Source: Vagococcus elongatus
GTDB taxonomy: Bacteria; Bacillota; Bacilli; Lactobacillales; Vagococcaceae
NCBI RefSeq assembly: GCF_003987645.1
Contig: NZ_NGKA01000012.1
Span: forward strand, 1 to 64,000
Reading direction: 5' to 3'
Length of the DNA stretch: 64,000 bases
Made by a program: the position numbers and the translations under genes. The notes beneath the pieces are model-generated. The model did not search any database, had not been told where the DNA came from, and saw only the letters and a list, made by a program, of their open reading frames with translations. This document shows positions 46,362 to 55,097 of the stretch, piece by piece; positions within the stretch are counted from its first letter, which is position 1; the number at the start of each line of letters is the position of its first letter.

Positions 46362-47237
46362 ATGACATTAACGATAGGTAATGATTTGTTGGAAGCAACG
46401 TTTAAAACCGCGGGTGCAGAATTGACCAGTTTAAAAAGTCGTGAATCAGCTGTCGAATTTTTGTGGCAGGGTGATGAAGAATTTTGGGGACGTCAGGCTC
46501 CCGTTCTGTTTCCTTTTGTCGGCCGTTTGAAAAATGACCGGTATTTCGTGGACGGAAAAGAGTTTCCCATGGGGCAGCACGGATTTGCTCGAGATAAAGA
46601 ATTCACCGTTCTGACTCATACGGATGAGATGATTGTTTTTTCGCTAAAGAGTGATGCTGAAACAAAAGAAGTTTATCCTTATGATTTTGAATTGCAGCTT
46701 CAGTACAGTGTGGAAGGTAACGGATTATTAACTCGCTATCTGGTGAAAAACACCGGTCAAGAAACGATGTGGTATTCTGTCGGAGGACATCCGGCATTTA
46801 ATGTGCCCATCAATGGGGAAGGGGAGTTTGAGGATTATTATCTGAAGTTCTCGCCGTCCAAGTCGAGGATTTTACTGCCGTTGTCCGGTCCCTACGTCGA
46901 CAGTGAAAATATAACTTTAGGTCAAACAAATACGAGTATCGCCTTTTCAAGAGAATTATTCGCCAATGATGCCTTGATTTATGAAACACCGGAAAAAAAT
47001 TCTTTTGCCATCCAGTCGGAAAAAAGCAGTCATAAAGTCGTTGTTTCTTACGATAATATGCCTTTTGTCGGCATTTGGAGTCCCTATCCGAAAGAAGCAC
47101 CTTTTGTTTGTATTGAGCCTTGGCAAGGGATTGCAGATACTCTTGATGCCACTGGGGAATTACATGAGAAAACCGGTGTCTTATCATTGAAACAAGAAGA
47201 AATCAGATCCCATGAGTTTCTGATTGAGGTGGAATAA
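46362..47237 (+). CDS. Aldose 1-epimerase family protein (LacX type)
   Basis: A 291-residue beta-sandwich epimerase-like protein. It has GAELTSLKS near the N-terminus, WGRQAPVLFPFVGRLKNDRY, the GQHGFARDKEF motif (histidine), and SVGGHPAFNVP with the second histidine; the late FVCIEPWQGIADTLD carries the catalytic glutamate. This is the LacX-like branch of the GalM superfamily, whose substrates are mostly undetermined. SD TTGGAGGAG precedes ATG 46362, 20 bases after codY, so it is probably cotranscribed with it. Confidence 0.88.
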   Translation: MTLTIGNDLLEATFKTAGAELTSLKSRESAVEFLWQGDEEFWGRQAPVLFPFVGRLKNDRYFVDGKEFPMGQHGFARDKEFTVLTHTDEMIVFSLKSDAETKEVYPYDFELQLQYSVEGNGLLTRYLVKNTGQETMWYSVGGHPAFNVPINGEGEFEDYYLKFSPSKSRILLPLSGPYVDSENITLGQTNTSIAFSRELFANDALIYETPEKNSFAIQSEKSSHKVVVSYDNMPFVGIWSPYPKEAPFVCIEPWQGIADTLDATGELHEKTGVLSLKQEEIRSHEFLIEVE

Positions 47238-47251
47238 CGGAAATTAAAAGG

Positions 47252-47295
47252 CCCCAAATGTTGAAGATTGAGCAACATTTGGGGTCTTCTTCTTA
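47252..47295. terminator. Terminator between the epimerase gene and plsY
   Basis: CCCCAAATGTT (47252-47262) pairs perfectly with AACATTTGGGG (47274-47284), loop of 11. TCTTCTTCTTA follows on the plus strand and a CTTTTAA tract on the minus strand, so it can serve both convergent genes. It overlaps the last codons of plsY slightly. Confidence 0.88.
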
Positions 47296-47940
47296 TTTTT
47301 CTGATTTTTTCTTATCGTCTTTACGCAAGCCAAATGGCACACGATTTTCTGTCCCATCCTTTATCCGTTTGATATTGTCTTTGTGGCGGTAAAAAATAAA
47401 TGCAGTGATGCAAATTGCCAGCACAGACAGTAGCCAATCGAATTCAGGTAAAATCATTGGGGCAATAAAGGGCAAGATAAAGGTGGATAAAGTAATCAGG
47501 ACGGCACTGATCATGCTGCTCAAACTAACGGTGCTGGTGATGAGCAGAAATATTGCAAAAATAGCCGCTGAGTAAACAAAAAATAATGGCGAATAGCCTA
47601 GCAGCATCCCGGCACTGGTAGCCACTGCTTTTCCTCCTTTAAAATTAGCAAAAATCGGGAACGTATGCCCTAAAATCGCGGCGAGTCCCACCCATAATTT
47701 TGGAAGATCTGAATGTAAAAGCAAAGGCAGGGAAGTTGCTAACGTCCCTTTTAAAATATCCATAATCAGGACTGACACACCCGCTGTTTTTCCTAAAACA
47801 CGAAAAGTATTAGTGGTGCCGGAATTGCCGCTGCCATACTTTCGGATATCTTTTTGAAAAAATAAGCGGCCTATCCATACGCCCGAAGGAATGGAGCCAA
47901 GCAGGTAGCCTAGCAATAGAATAATGATCATTTTTATCAT
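47293..47940 (-). CDS. plsY: Acyl-phosphate:glycerol-3-phosphate acyltransferase
   Basis: A 215-residue polytopic membrane protein that starts phosphatidic acid synthesis by acylating glycerol 3-phosphate. The three PlsY motifs are visible: [13 protein letters not shown] near the N-terminus, [18 protein letters not shown], and [15 protein letters not shown]. At least five membrane segments alternate with these loops; the C-terminus is basic (KDDKKKSEK). AGAGG precedes ATG 47940. It is a single gene on the minus strand, as often seen near topoisomerase IV genes elsewhere, though not here. Confidence 0.94.
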   Translation of the reverse strand: MIKMIIILLLGYLLGSIPSGVWIGRLFFQKDIRKYGSGNSGTTNTFRVLGKTAGVSVLIMDILKGTLATSLPLLLHSDLPKLWVGLAAILGHTFPIFANFKGGKAVATSAGMLLGYSPLFFVYSAAIFAIFLLITSTVSLSSMISAVLITLSTFILPFIAPMILPEFDWLLSVLAICITAFIFYRHKDNIKRIKDGTENRVPFGLRKDDKKKSEK

Positions 47941-48326
47941 GGCAAGCCTCTTTCTAGAGTTTCTGAATTTATTTTATCATGAAACTTGACGGCAAACAAT
48001 TAGAGTCGGTAGACTTTTACTAGTTGATGAGCTACTTTGAGATTGCGGAAGCCATAGGTGGTATCGCTTTTTTATAAATTTTATGATACTATAAATCTGC
48101 AAAAAAAGATTCTCCTCTGTCCTTTGAAGTGCAGCAGAGGTGCGTTCTTTCACATGTTTTGTGTCAGTTATGCCAGTGTTTGACTGAGCTTTTGACTATA
48201 AGATTTCAGAGTGATTTTTTCTTTCGGCATAGGACATCATAATCAATGGAATTCCCGTTGTTCATTAAGAGAGGGGCAGATAGCGACTCATATCAGCAAC
48301 AGAAAATTTAGATAGGGGATGAGAAA
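47941..48326. other. Intergenic gap between plsY and a small gene
   Basis: A 386-bp AT-rich gap between divergent genes. A CCTCTG/CAGAGG hairpin (48114-48140, loop 15) lacks a following T run. I see no gene and no convincing promoter. Confidence 0.35.
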
Positions 48327-48503
48327 ATGACATCAGTACAGCAAATAATTGCTTTGGCAGCAGTCTTACTTGGACTGATTATAAGTTTTATTTCTTTTAT
48401 AAAAGTCAAGAAAATAACCGATGAGATGGAAGTTTTGTCGATAAAGTTTCAACAGTTGGAAAATCTTGTCTCAAGTGCTAATAAAAAGGAAAATAAAAAG
48501 TAA
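48327..48503 (+). CDS. Small membrane protein, 58 residues
   Basis: ATG 48327 lies five to eight bases after GGGGATGAG and opens a 58-codon frame ending at TAA 48501-48503. The protein has one strongly hydrophobic segment (IIALAAVLLGLIISFISF) at residues 7-24, then a charged helix with coiled-coil character (KKITDEMEVLSIKFQQLENL) and a lysine-rich tail. It resembles small single-pass proteins with a cytoplasmic coiled coil; I do not recognise the family. It lies just upstream of alr, in the same direction, and is below the size cut-off of many gene finders. Confidence 0.6.
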   Translation: MTSVQQIIALAAVLLGLIISFISFIKVKKITDEMEVLSIKFQQLENLVSSANKKENKK

Positions 48504-48640
48504 TTGATTCAAAGAAGTGGGTTAATTGCTGGGGCAAGCTTTTATTTAGTTTTCTTTTTTTATTTATCCACGGCAACTTGACCCAAAACGTCCTGAGTCA
48601 TGAGCAGGCGTCTTGGATTTATTCGAAATGAGGGATGTTT

Positions 48641-49759
48641 ATGAATACGAGCTGGAATCGTTCGTCTACAATTTTTGTAGATAGTGAAGCAATAAAATAT
48701 AATATAAAAAAAATCCTAGAAGATAGGCAGCCGGAAGATCAAGTGTTTGCAGTTGTGAAGGCCGATGGTTATGGTCACGGAGCGATTGAAGTCGCACGTG
48801 CTGCACTAGAAGGAGGAGCACAGGGGATTTGTGTTGCTACCATTGATGAAGCTTTGGACGTGCGAAAAGCAGGTTTCACTGTTCCAGTCTTAGTCATGGG
48901 ATTGATTGAAGAAGAGAGTGCGCAATTGGCACAAGAGCATGATATCTCTGTCACAGCTGGGGATAATATTTGGCTGAAAAACCTTTTACAGGGGAACACT
49001 CTTAACGGCAAATTGGCTCCTTTAAAAATACATTTAAAAGTCGATACCGGCATGGGAAGAATCGGTTACCAAACAGTGGCAGATTTCTTAGAAGGCCTGA
49101 AAATAATCTCCGCCAGTCCGGCTCTGTATCTGGAAGGTATTTTCACGCACTTTGCCACAGCGGACGAAGCAGATACGACTATTTTTGAACAGCAGCAGGA
49201 GAAGCTGAAAGAATTTTTAGCTGTCGTAGCTGAGAAGCCAACCTATGTCCACTGTGCCAATAGTGCCACAGCTATCTGGCACTCGGAGTGTCCCTCTGAC
49301 ATCATTCGCTTGGGACTTGCCATGTATGGTGTCAATCCATCGGGCGATACGCTGGCGCTTCCCTACAAATTAAAGCCGGCGCTGTCTTTAAAAAGCAAAT
49401 TAATTTTTGTAAAGCAAGTTTTTCCGGGAGATACTATAAGCTACGGTGCCACCTATACTGCTAGAGAAGAAGAATGGATTGGAACTTTGCCTATCGGTTA
49501 TGCTGATGGCTGGCATCGCAGACTGCAAGGGTTTCATGTGTTGGTTGATGGACAGCCATGCGAAATCGTGGGACGGGTTTGCATGGATCAATGCATGATT
49601 CGTTTGCCAAAAGAATATGATGTAGGAACAGAAGTAGTGTTAGTCGGCACATCTGGAACTCAGGAGATTTCAGTCGTCGATATTGCAAACTATATTGGAA
49701 CGATTCCTTATGAAGTGCTTTGCCAATTCAGCGGAAGATTAAGACGGGAGTACAACTGA
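48641..49759 (+). CDS. alr: Alanine racemase
   Basis: A 372-residue pyridoxal-phosphate enzyme interconverting L- and D-alanine for peptidoglycan. The cofactor lysine is in VFAVVKADGYGHGA, and the second catalytic base lies in the YGATYTAREEEWIGTLPIGYADG segment (tyrosine). KIHLKVDTGMGRIG and RVCMDQCMI are also typical. ATG 48641 is chosen, six bases after GAGGG; ATG 48635 abuts the site. In many Bacilli acpS lies upstream and a mazEF pair downstream; neither is here. Confidence 0.95.
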   Translation: MNTSWNRSSTIFVDSEAIKYNIKKILEDRQPEDQVFAVVKADGYGHGAIEVARAALEGGAQGICVATIDEALDVRKAGFTVPVLVMGLIEEESAQLAQEHDISVTAGDNIWLKNLLQGNTLNGKLAPLKIHLKVDTGMGRIGYQTVADFLEGLKIISASPALYLEGIFTHFATADEADTTIFEQQQEKLKEFLAVVAEKPTYVHCANSATAIWHSECPSDIIRLGLAMYGVNPSGDTLALPYKLKPALSLKSKLIFVKQVFPGDTISYGATYTAREEEWIGTLPIGYADGWHRRLQGFHVLVDGQPCEIVGRVCMDQCMIRLPKEYDVGTEVVLVGTSGTQEISVVDIANYIGTIPYEVLCQFSGRLRREYN

Positions 49760-49845
49760 TTTTTTCAAATGGCACAAGCCGTCTGCAAGAATTCTGTCAA
49801 ATGATATAAGATTTAGATGAATGTCTTCATTGGTAAGCATACTTG

Positions 49846-49875
49846 TTGAGTTTTATGTCAAATATCTAGTATAAT
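49846..49875 (+). promoter_or_regulatory. Promoter of the 45-residue gene
   Basis: TTGAGT (49846-49851), an 18-bp spacer and TATAAT (49870-49875). It lies 36 bases upstream of the small gene at 49911. Confidence 0.6.
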
Positions 49876-49910
49876 TAAAGATGTAAATAAGACAGAGGGA
49901 AGTGATCGAC

Positions 49911-50048
49911 ATGAACAGTTTACAGTGGATAATTAGTCTTAGCGTAACAACTCTCAGCGGAGTTGCCTTCTACCACATAATACATCAGTTCTTGAACAGC
50001 AGGGTCCCAGTCAGAGTAAGAAGACAAGAAGATAGCAATAGAAAATGA
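49911..50048 (+). CDS. Small membrane protein, 45 residues
   Basis: ATG 49911 follows GAGGGAAG with 10 bases of spacing and opens a 45-codon frame ending at 50048. The N-terminal half is hydrophobic (LQWIISLSVTTLSGVAFYHII) and the C-terminal 18 residues are strongly charged (RVPVRVRRQEDSNRK). The gene has its own consensus-like promoter (49846) and a dedicated terminator (50061), so it is a complete little transcription unit. A single membrane helix with a charged tail recalls type I toxins and small regulatory membrane proteins, but no antisense promoter is evident and I do not recognise the family. Confidence 0.6.
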   Translation: MNSLQWIISLSVTTLSGVAFYHIIHQFLNSRVPVRVRRQEDSNRK

Positions 50049-50060
50049 CGATAAAATATT

Positions 50061-50095
50061 AAAGTCAGACGGGAATTGTCTGACTTTTTATTTGC
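50061..50095 (+). terminator. Terminator of the 45-residue gene
   Basis: AAAGTCAGAC (50061-50070) pairs perfectly with GTCTGACTTT (50078-50087), loop of seven, followed by TTATTT. Confidence 0.9.
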
Positions 50096-50189
50096 CTTAA
50101 AACGCAGTTTGCTTTAAAATGAGTCTATGTTTTTTAGCAATAAAAGACATTTTTTATCAGGTTGATAGTTAATTCAGGGGAGGAACACA

Positions 50190-51113
50190 ATGAAAAAAGT
50201 AGATAATATTTTAGAGTTGATAGGCAATACACCTTTAGTTAAATTAAATCATTTTACAGGACCGGAAGATGCCGCGGTTTATTTGAAATTAGAATTTTTT
50301 AATCCGGGAGGCAGCGTCAAAGACCGGATAGCTCTTGGTATGATTGAACAAGCTGAAAAAGATGGCTTACTCCATCCGGGAGATACGATTGTAGAGCCTA
50401 CAAGTGGAAATACAGGTATTGGTATTGCGATGGTCGCAGCAGCGAAGGGCTATAAGGCAGTAATCATTATGCCTGACACGATGAGTGTGGAACGTCAAAA
50501 GTTGATGAAAGCTTATGGAGCAGAATTGATTTTGACACCGGGAGCTGAAGGGATGAAAGCTTCTATTGCTAAAGCACAAGAGCTAGCAGAACAAGATGGT
50601 TTCTTTTTACCGCTGCAATTTGATAACCCGGCGAACCCTGCCAAGCATGAAGAGACCACTGGGGAAGAAATCCTCGCCGCGTTTGAAGGAGAAAAAATCG
50701 ATGCCTTCGTAGCAGGTGTAGGAACAGGTGGAACGATTACAGGTGTCCATCGTGTGTTGCACCAACATGACCCTGAAACTAAATTTTATGCAGTAGAACC
50801 TGCGGAATCGGAAATTTTAAGAGGAGGCGTCCATGCTCCTCATAAAATTCAAGGAATTGGTGCCGGATTTATTCCTAAGACGTTGGACAAATCTGCTTAT
50901 GATGAAATAATCCCAGTGACAAGCGACGAGGCAATCACTACTGCACGTGTCGCAGCACAAAAAGAAGGAATTCTTGTTGGGATTTCTGGCGGAGCAGCAG
51001 TCAAAGCGGCTGTAGATGTGGCCAAAAAACTTGGGGCAGGACATACTGTCGTTGCAGTGATTCCAGACAACGGAGAGCGTTACCTATCCACAACACTATA
51101 TGATTTTGACTAA
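50190..51113 (+). CDS. cysK: Cysteine synthase (O-acetylserine sulfhydrylase)
   Basis: A 307-residue PLP enzyme making cysteine from O-acetylserine and sulfide. The cofactor lysine is in [12 protein letters not shown], followed by [16 protein letters not shown] (substrate loop), [15 protein letters not shown] (phosphate-binding) and [23 protein letters not shown] precedes ATG 50190. It is monocistronic with its own terminator 4 bases after the stop codon. Confidence 0.95.
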   Translation: MKKVDNILELIGNTPLVKLNHFTGPEDAAVYLKLEFFNPGGSVKDRIALGMIEQAEKDGLLHPGDTIVEPTSGNTGIGIAMVAAAKGYKAVIIMPDTMSVERQKLMKAYGAELILTPGAEGMKASIAKAQELAEQDGFFLPLQFDNPANPAKHEETTGEEILAAFEGEKIDAFVAGVGTGGTITGVHRVLHQHDPETKFYAVEPAESEILRGGVHAPHKIQGIGAGFIPKTLDKSAYDEIIPVTSDEAITTARVAAQKEGILVGISGGAAVKAAVDVAKKLGAGHTVVAVIPDNGERYLSTTLYDFD

Positions 51114-51116
51114 GAG

Positions 51117-51152
51117 AGAATGCCTTGATGAATAATCGAGGCGTTCTTTTTG
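51117..51152 (+). terminator. Terminator after cysK
   Basis: AGAATGCCT (51117-51125) pairs with AGGCGTTCT (51139-51147) with one G-U pair, followed by T residues. Confidence 0.88.
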
Positions 51153-51200
51153 CTATTTTCATGTATAATAGGACAGTAGAAATTTTTAAGGAGTTGTCTT

Positions 51201-52192
51201 ATGAAAATAGAACAGGGAATTTTGCACATGTTGGACTTTGAAACAGGGTCGTTGACTATCTCTCAAAGAGAATTAGACTTGAAAGAACAAATTATCCACC
51301 AATATGCAGATAAATTATTGAATAAATTTTTAGACGGAGATATAAAGGTGGGAGAGTTGGACCGGACGAATGACTTTGTCAAGCAATTGATGGACAAGGA
51401 AATGTCTTTTCTTGAGAAGAGTCATACGATCGCTCAAGTCTTTTTTGACTGCTTAAAACAAGCTGAGGATGTCCCTAACGGTGATTTGTTAGTTGTTCAA
51501 GGCATAGCTGAGGACGAGCAGCCTTTTTTAGGGATATTTAAATTAAATTATAAACCCGCACTGACGCATTTTGTCGATTATGTGGACGATCAAATGGTAA
51601 ATAATATCATCGTGAATAAGACGATCCTGCCGAACATGGGGCAAAGAGTGGACGAAGGGATTTTGATTTATTTAGAAACCCTTGAATTTCACGCCATTGA
51701 AAAAAATATAAAATAGAAGGCAAGAAGGTCAGTTACCTGACGGAACGAATTTTTGAAGTTCAGTCTTCTCCTTCAGCAGCGGAAAATATAAAAATTGTTA
51801 AAAAAGCTGTTCAGAAAGTGGCAGACAAGTACAATGAAGAAAAATACGAAAGTTTTGCCAATGTCCAGCAGGCAATTTATGAGAGTATCGAAGAAGAAGG
51901 CAAGATTGTTAATGACAGAATTGCCGAGGCGGTTTTTGAGAACAATCACAGTGCCAAGCAAGAGTATCTAGACTATGTGGAAAGAACGAATTTCACAGAG
52001 GACGTACCTACCAACGTCACAAAATTTGAAAAGAAATACAGCAAGCAAAAGCTGAAACTGGCTAATGGGATTGAGATTACTGTACCTATTGAACTGTACT
52101 GGGACAAGGAAATTATTGAATTTATCAATAACCCGGATGGAACGATTTCAGTGATGATTAAAAATGTCGAGGAAATTATGAATAAATTCTAG
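51201..52192 (+). pseudogene. Nucleoid-associated protein (NdpA-like), split by a frameshift
   Basis: Two frames together make one gene of about 330 residues resembling the NdpA/YejK-type nucleoid-associated family. The first part (51201-51716, 171 residues) begins MKIEQGILHMLDFETG behind AAGGAG and stops at TAG 51714. The second part, in another frame, continues at once as EGKKVSYLTERIFEVQSS ... and ends at 52192. The junction is an A7 run at 51700-51706; one extra A would restore a single frame reading IEKKYKIEGKKVSYL. The lesion may be a real slippage mutation, phase variation, or a sequencing error in a homopolymer. The rest of the gene looks intact. Confidence 0.75.
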
Positions 52193-52418
52193 AAAAGTAT
52201 TGATCCATCATGTAGTGGAAAGCAAGCGGCGGATATAGCCGCTTTTTTATCGAAAAAATTAATCGATAGAGATGACTATTCTTAGAGGGTTAGTTTAAAA
52301 CCAAAGTTGACAAAGCGAGAACGGTTTTGACATGGAACTTATTCTTAGAGGAATTTAGGTATATCAAGTAGAATAGAAGTAGTAGCAAAGCATTTTACAT
52401 TAAAGGAGGGAAAAGAAA

Positions 52419-52811
52419 ATGAGTGAACATACGTTGGAATTAATCCAAGGGGATGAAGGGTTAGAATTACCCGTAGACTCAGGAAATTGGGTAATGCTGC
52501 GAGACTTTGGCTACTCTCCAGTCCAAAGTTTGGTGGCAGCGGTGGGTGCTTGCGGAGCTTATGTTTATCAGTCTATTTTGTTTAATTCAAAAGTACCTTA
52601 TACCTTTGAAAAAGTCATCATTGACTACACTCGTGACACAGAGCGGCCGAGCAAGCCTGTCGATAAAATCGAGATGACTTTTTATTTGTCAGTTGCGCCG
52701 GAATTTCAGGATAAGGCCACCCGCAGTCTTAGATTGATCGGAAGAAACTGTCCCGTCATCCAATCCCTTGATCCAAAAATCCATGTGACTGAAACAGTCA
52801 GCTTTGTTTAG
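52419..52811 (+). CDS. OsmC-family protein
   Basis: A 130-residue OsmC/Ohr-fold protein. The two redox cysteines expected in the family are present: C45 in AAVGACGAYVY and C111 in IGRNCPVIQSL. OsmC proteins reduce organic hydroperoxides with thiols; the partner here is unknown. The strand-helix pattern PVQSLVAAVGACGAY is characteristic. SD AAGGAGGG precedes ATG 52419. It is a lone gene after the frameshifted nucleoid-associated gene. Confidence 0.88.
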   Translation: MSEHTLELIQGDEGLELPVDSGNWVMLRDFGYSPVQSLVAAVGACGAYVYQSILFNSKVPYTFEKVIIDYTRDTERPSKPVDKIEMTFYLSVAPEFQDKATRSLRLIGRNCPVIQSLDPKIHVTETVSFV

Positions 52812-52982
52812 CTGATTCTTTGGGCCTTTCTGGAGTGAAGAAGTCCTAAATTTCAGTGTATCCACAGGTCTTTCTGACACTATCAGTAATAAAAAAATGG
52901 TATAATTAAGTTGAAATAAAGAAGTGTCTTGTCATGATTTTTGGTGAACCTGCGATGTCCTTAACTAAGAAAGGAGAGCGCT

Positions 52983-53321
52983 ATGGCTTTGAATGATAAA
53001 CGCTGGTCTATCGGGAAAGATGATATCGATAGAGACAACAGGTTGATTAGCCGGGATCCGTTTAATGATAGCCACTTGCCCTCAGATGATAATGGAAAAA
53101 GTGATTTCTCACGGAAAAATATTTTTCAGAAAATTTTGTCTCTCGTTTTTGCATTGCTTTTGTTTGCAGTTTTGTTTTACGTTGGGACTAAACTGCCAGA
53201 AAACATATCTCATAGTCCTTGGTTTTTAGTTTTTTCATTGGTGTTCAGTTTTCTTGGTTATTTTTTAGCAACTATCGTGTTGTCAAAAATAACTAAGTAT
53301 CGAGGAAACAAAATGAATTAA
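52983..53321 (+). CDS. Two-helix membrane protein of unknown function
   Basis: A 112-residue protein not assigned to a family. The N-terminal half is hydrophilic and rich in Asp, Asn and Arg (DDIDRDNRLISRDPFND, SHLPSDDNGKSDF). Two transmembrane helices follow: ILSLVFALLLFAVLFYVGT and FLVFSLVFSFLGYFLATIV, with a basic tail. SD AAAGGAGAG precedes ATG 52983. It ends before a strong bidirectional terminator. Confidence 0.7.
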   Translation: MALNDKRWSIGKDDIDRDNRLISRDPFNDSHLPSDDNGKSDFSRKNIFQKILSLVFALLLFAVLFYVGTKLPENISHSPWFLVFSLVFSFLGYFLATIVLSKITKYRGNKMN

Positions 53322-53420
53322 GAAGTTAACTAAGCAAAGTATCAGGAAAACTAGTGAAACATAGGAGTCAGCTGTTTGGCTCGGGAAAAAGAGACCCGTC
53401 AACACTTTGGAACAGAATAA

Positions 53421-53453
53421 AAAAGCCGTCTTAGAAGTTGCGAGACGGCTTTT
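53421..53453. terminator. Bidirectional terminator
   Basis: AAAAGCCGTCT (53421-53431) pairs perfectly with AGACGGCTTTT (53443-53453). It lies between the convergent membrane-protein and metallophosphoesterase genes and has A/T runs on both sides. Confidence 0.9.
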
Positions 53454-53501
53454 ACTTGGTTTGGAAAGTCCCAACGGATATCTCTAGGGACTTTCAATAA
53501 G

Positions 53502-54323
53502 TTATTCGATAGTTAAAAAATTGAGCTGAGGATAGTTGTTGATTCTTAATGGGAAACGGCTATTCGCCAACCCTCGGCTAACAATCAGCTTTGCCTGCTG
53601 AGTTTGTTCAGAATCATAAATACCGTCAGTAATTTTGGGGAATAACCCCTGATTTGGCGACAAAAGCCCGCCAATCCCCGGAATAATAATTTGTCCTCCA
53701 TGAGCATGACCGCTGAAAATATAAGTGTCAAATGTCTCATTCTTCGGAAGCAACTCAATGATGCTTTCAAATATCTCCGGATGATGGGATAAGAGTAAAA
53801 ACTGTTGCTTATCTTTTAGTTTGTCCAACTGCTCTTGCGGAAAAGCGATTTGATATTCGCAAAGTCCCCCCACAGCAATCTGATATCCATTGATTTCAAG
53901 CTCTTGGATTTCATTTTCCAGTAATATGGCATCAGACGCATCAATCATTTGCCGCCATTCATCATATTGTCCGCTAGTTGTTTCATGATTACCTGCAACG
54001 ATAAATACTGGCGCAATCGCTGTGAGTTTCGGTAATAATGTTTTTAATTTTGTTTGTTTTACTGATTCTGTCCGATCAATCGTGTCACCTGTCAAAAAAA
54101 TCAAGTCGGGCTGGCCCTTCTTTAATTCTTCAATGAGTGTGTCTTCATTGATTCTCAACCTGGGGTACTGCAAATCTGATAATTGGGCAATTTTGAGAGA
54201 TGATTGTTTCACAGAGGTTATTTTATGTTCTGCCACAGAGAGAACACGATTCTCCCTGACTCCTTCTAAGATAATCACGACAAGAAAAATCAAAGTAATG
54301 GGAATAAAATTACTCATGGTCAT
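53502..54323 (-). CDS. Membrane-anchored metallophosphoesterase (YkuE/YaeI-like)
   Basis: A 273-residue calcineurin-type phosphoesterase with an N-terminal membrane anchor (FIPITLIFLVVIILEG). Metal-binding motifs in order: QLSDLQYPR, FLTGDTID, VAGNHETT, LLSHHPE and FSGHAHGG. The first motif is normally D-x-H; here it is D-L-Q, so one metal ligand is replaced by glutamine. Relatives such as E. coli YaeI act on lipid A-type substrates or UDP sugars; the substrate here is not known. SD AAGGAAG precedes ATG 54323. It is divergent from the rimP operon. Confidence 0.85.
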   Translation of the reverse strand: MTMSNFIPITLIFLVVIILEGVRENRVLSVAEHKITSVKQSSLKIAQLSDLQYPRLRINEDTLIEELKKGQPDLIFLTGDTIDRTESVKQTKLKTLLPKLTAIAPVFIVAGNHETTSGQYDEWRQMIDASDAILLENEIQELEINGYQIAVGGLCEYQIAFPQEQLDKLKDKQQFLLLSHHPEIFESIIELLPKNETFDTYIFSGHAHGGQIIIPGIGGLLSPNQGLFPKITDGIYDSEQTQQAKLIVSRGLANSRFPLRINNYPQLNFLTIE

Positions 54324-54496
54324 AACTGCTTCCTTTCCATGCTTAATGACCTCATCATAGCAAGTGAAAGGACAGGAACCAATAGTTTTTCAGAAGATTT
54401 AGGAAAAATTAACCAATTAAAAATAAGCTGACGAAGGGTCAAATGGCGTTAAAAAGCAACGAGAAAGGATTTGTTGAAAGCTGCATGAAAATGTGT

Positions 54497-54557
54497 TATA
54501 ATTTTTTTAGATTGATACCGGAGGAAAGAGTGAGCGTGCGGAACGCTCACTCTTTTT
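54497..54557 (+). promoter_or_regulatory. rimP operon promoter with terminator-type leader
   Basis: TG-T-TATAAT (-10 at 54497-54502, extended) should start transcripts near 54509. Just downstream, AAAGAGTGAGCGT (54525-54537) pairs perfectly over 13 bp with ACGCTCACTCTTT (54543-54555), followed by T residues to 54557, before the rimP ribosome-binding site at 54580. In Bacillus subtilis a NusA-dependent terminator in the leader of the same operon gives autoregulation by NusA; by position this is the likely equivalent. A GGAGG and a nine-codon GTG minigene (54530-54559) overlap the hairpin. Confidence 0.75.
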
Positions 54558-54595
54558 GATGGATAGACAGATTCCCATGAAGGAGGCGAAATTAA

Positions 54596-55069
54596 TTGAG
54601 TAGTGTTGTGGAAACTGTTAGTGAAGTTGTGACCCCTATTCTAGATCAATTAAAGTTTGAACTTGTAGACATTGAGTTTGTAAAGGAAGGTAGAAACTGG
54701 TTCCTGCGCGTTTATATTGATAAGCCAAATGGTATTGATATCGAAGAATGTGCCATCGTTAGCGAACAGTTAAGTGAAAAAATGGATACACTAGATCCAG
54801 ATCCTATTCCACAAGCGTATTTTTTAGAAGTCTCCTCTCCTGGTGTCGAAAGGCCATTGAAAAAAGAAGAAGACTTTCAAAAAGCTTTGGATGAGTACAT
54901 CCATATTTCTCTTTATGCTGCAGTTGAAGGTGAAAAGCAATTTGAAGGGTTTTTAACGAAATTAACTGCTGATGAATTAACATTGTTAGTAAAAATCAAA
55001 ACGATGAAGAAAGAATTTACATTCCAAAGAAGCAATATTGCCAAGGCGAGACTGGCGATTCAATTTTAA
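54596..55069 (+). CDS. rimP: Ribosome maturation factor RimP
   Basis: A 157-residue protein needed for 30S subunit maturation. The N-terminal domain has the conserved ELVDIEFVKEGRNWFLRVYID and the NGIDIEECAIVSEQLSE-like helix; LEVSSPGVERPLKK is the family signature before the C-terminal SH3-like domain. The start is a TTG at 54596, ten bases after AAGGAGG; no ATG lies nearby in frame. It is the first gene of the rimP-nusA-ylxR-ylxQ-infB-rbfA operon. Confidence 0.95.
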   Translation: MSSVVETVSEVVTPILDQLKFELVDIEFVKEGRNWFLRVYIDKPNGIDIEECAIVSEQLSEKMDTLDPDPIPQAYFLEVSSPGVERPLKKEEDFQKALDEYIHISLYAAVEGEKQFEGFLTKLTADELTLLVKIKTMKKEFTFQRSNIAKARLAIQF

Positions 55070-55097
55070 GAAAACGTAATGGAGGATAGTAAAACTC

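Noticed and set aside
49911-50048. Calling the 45-codon gene a type I toxin
   Set aside because: Topology fits, but no antisense RNA promoter or family motif was seen, so it is left as an unassigned small membrane protein.
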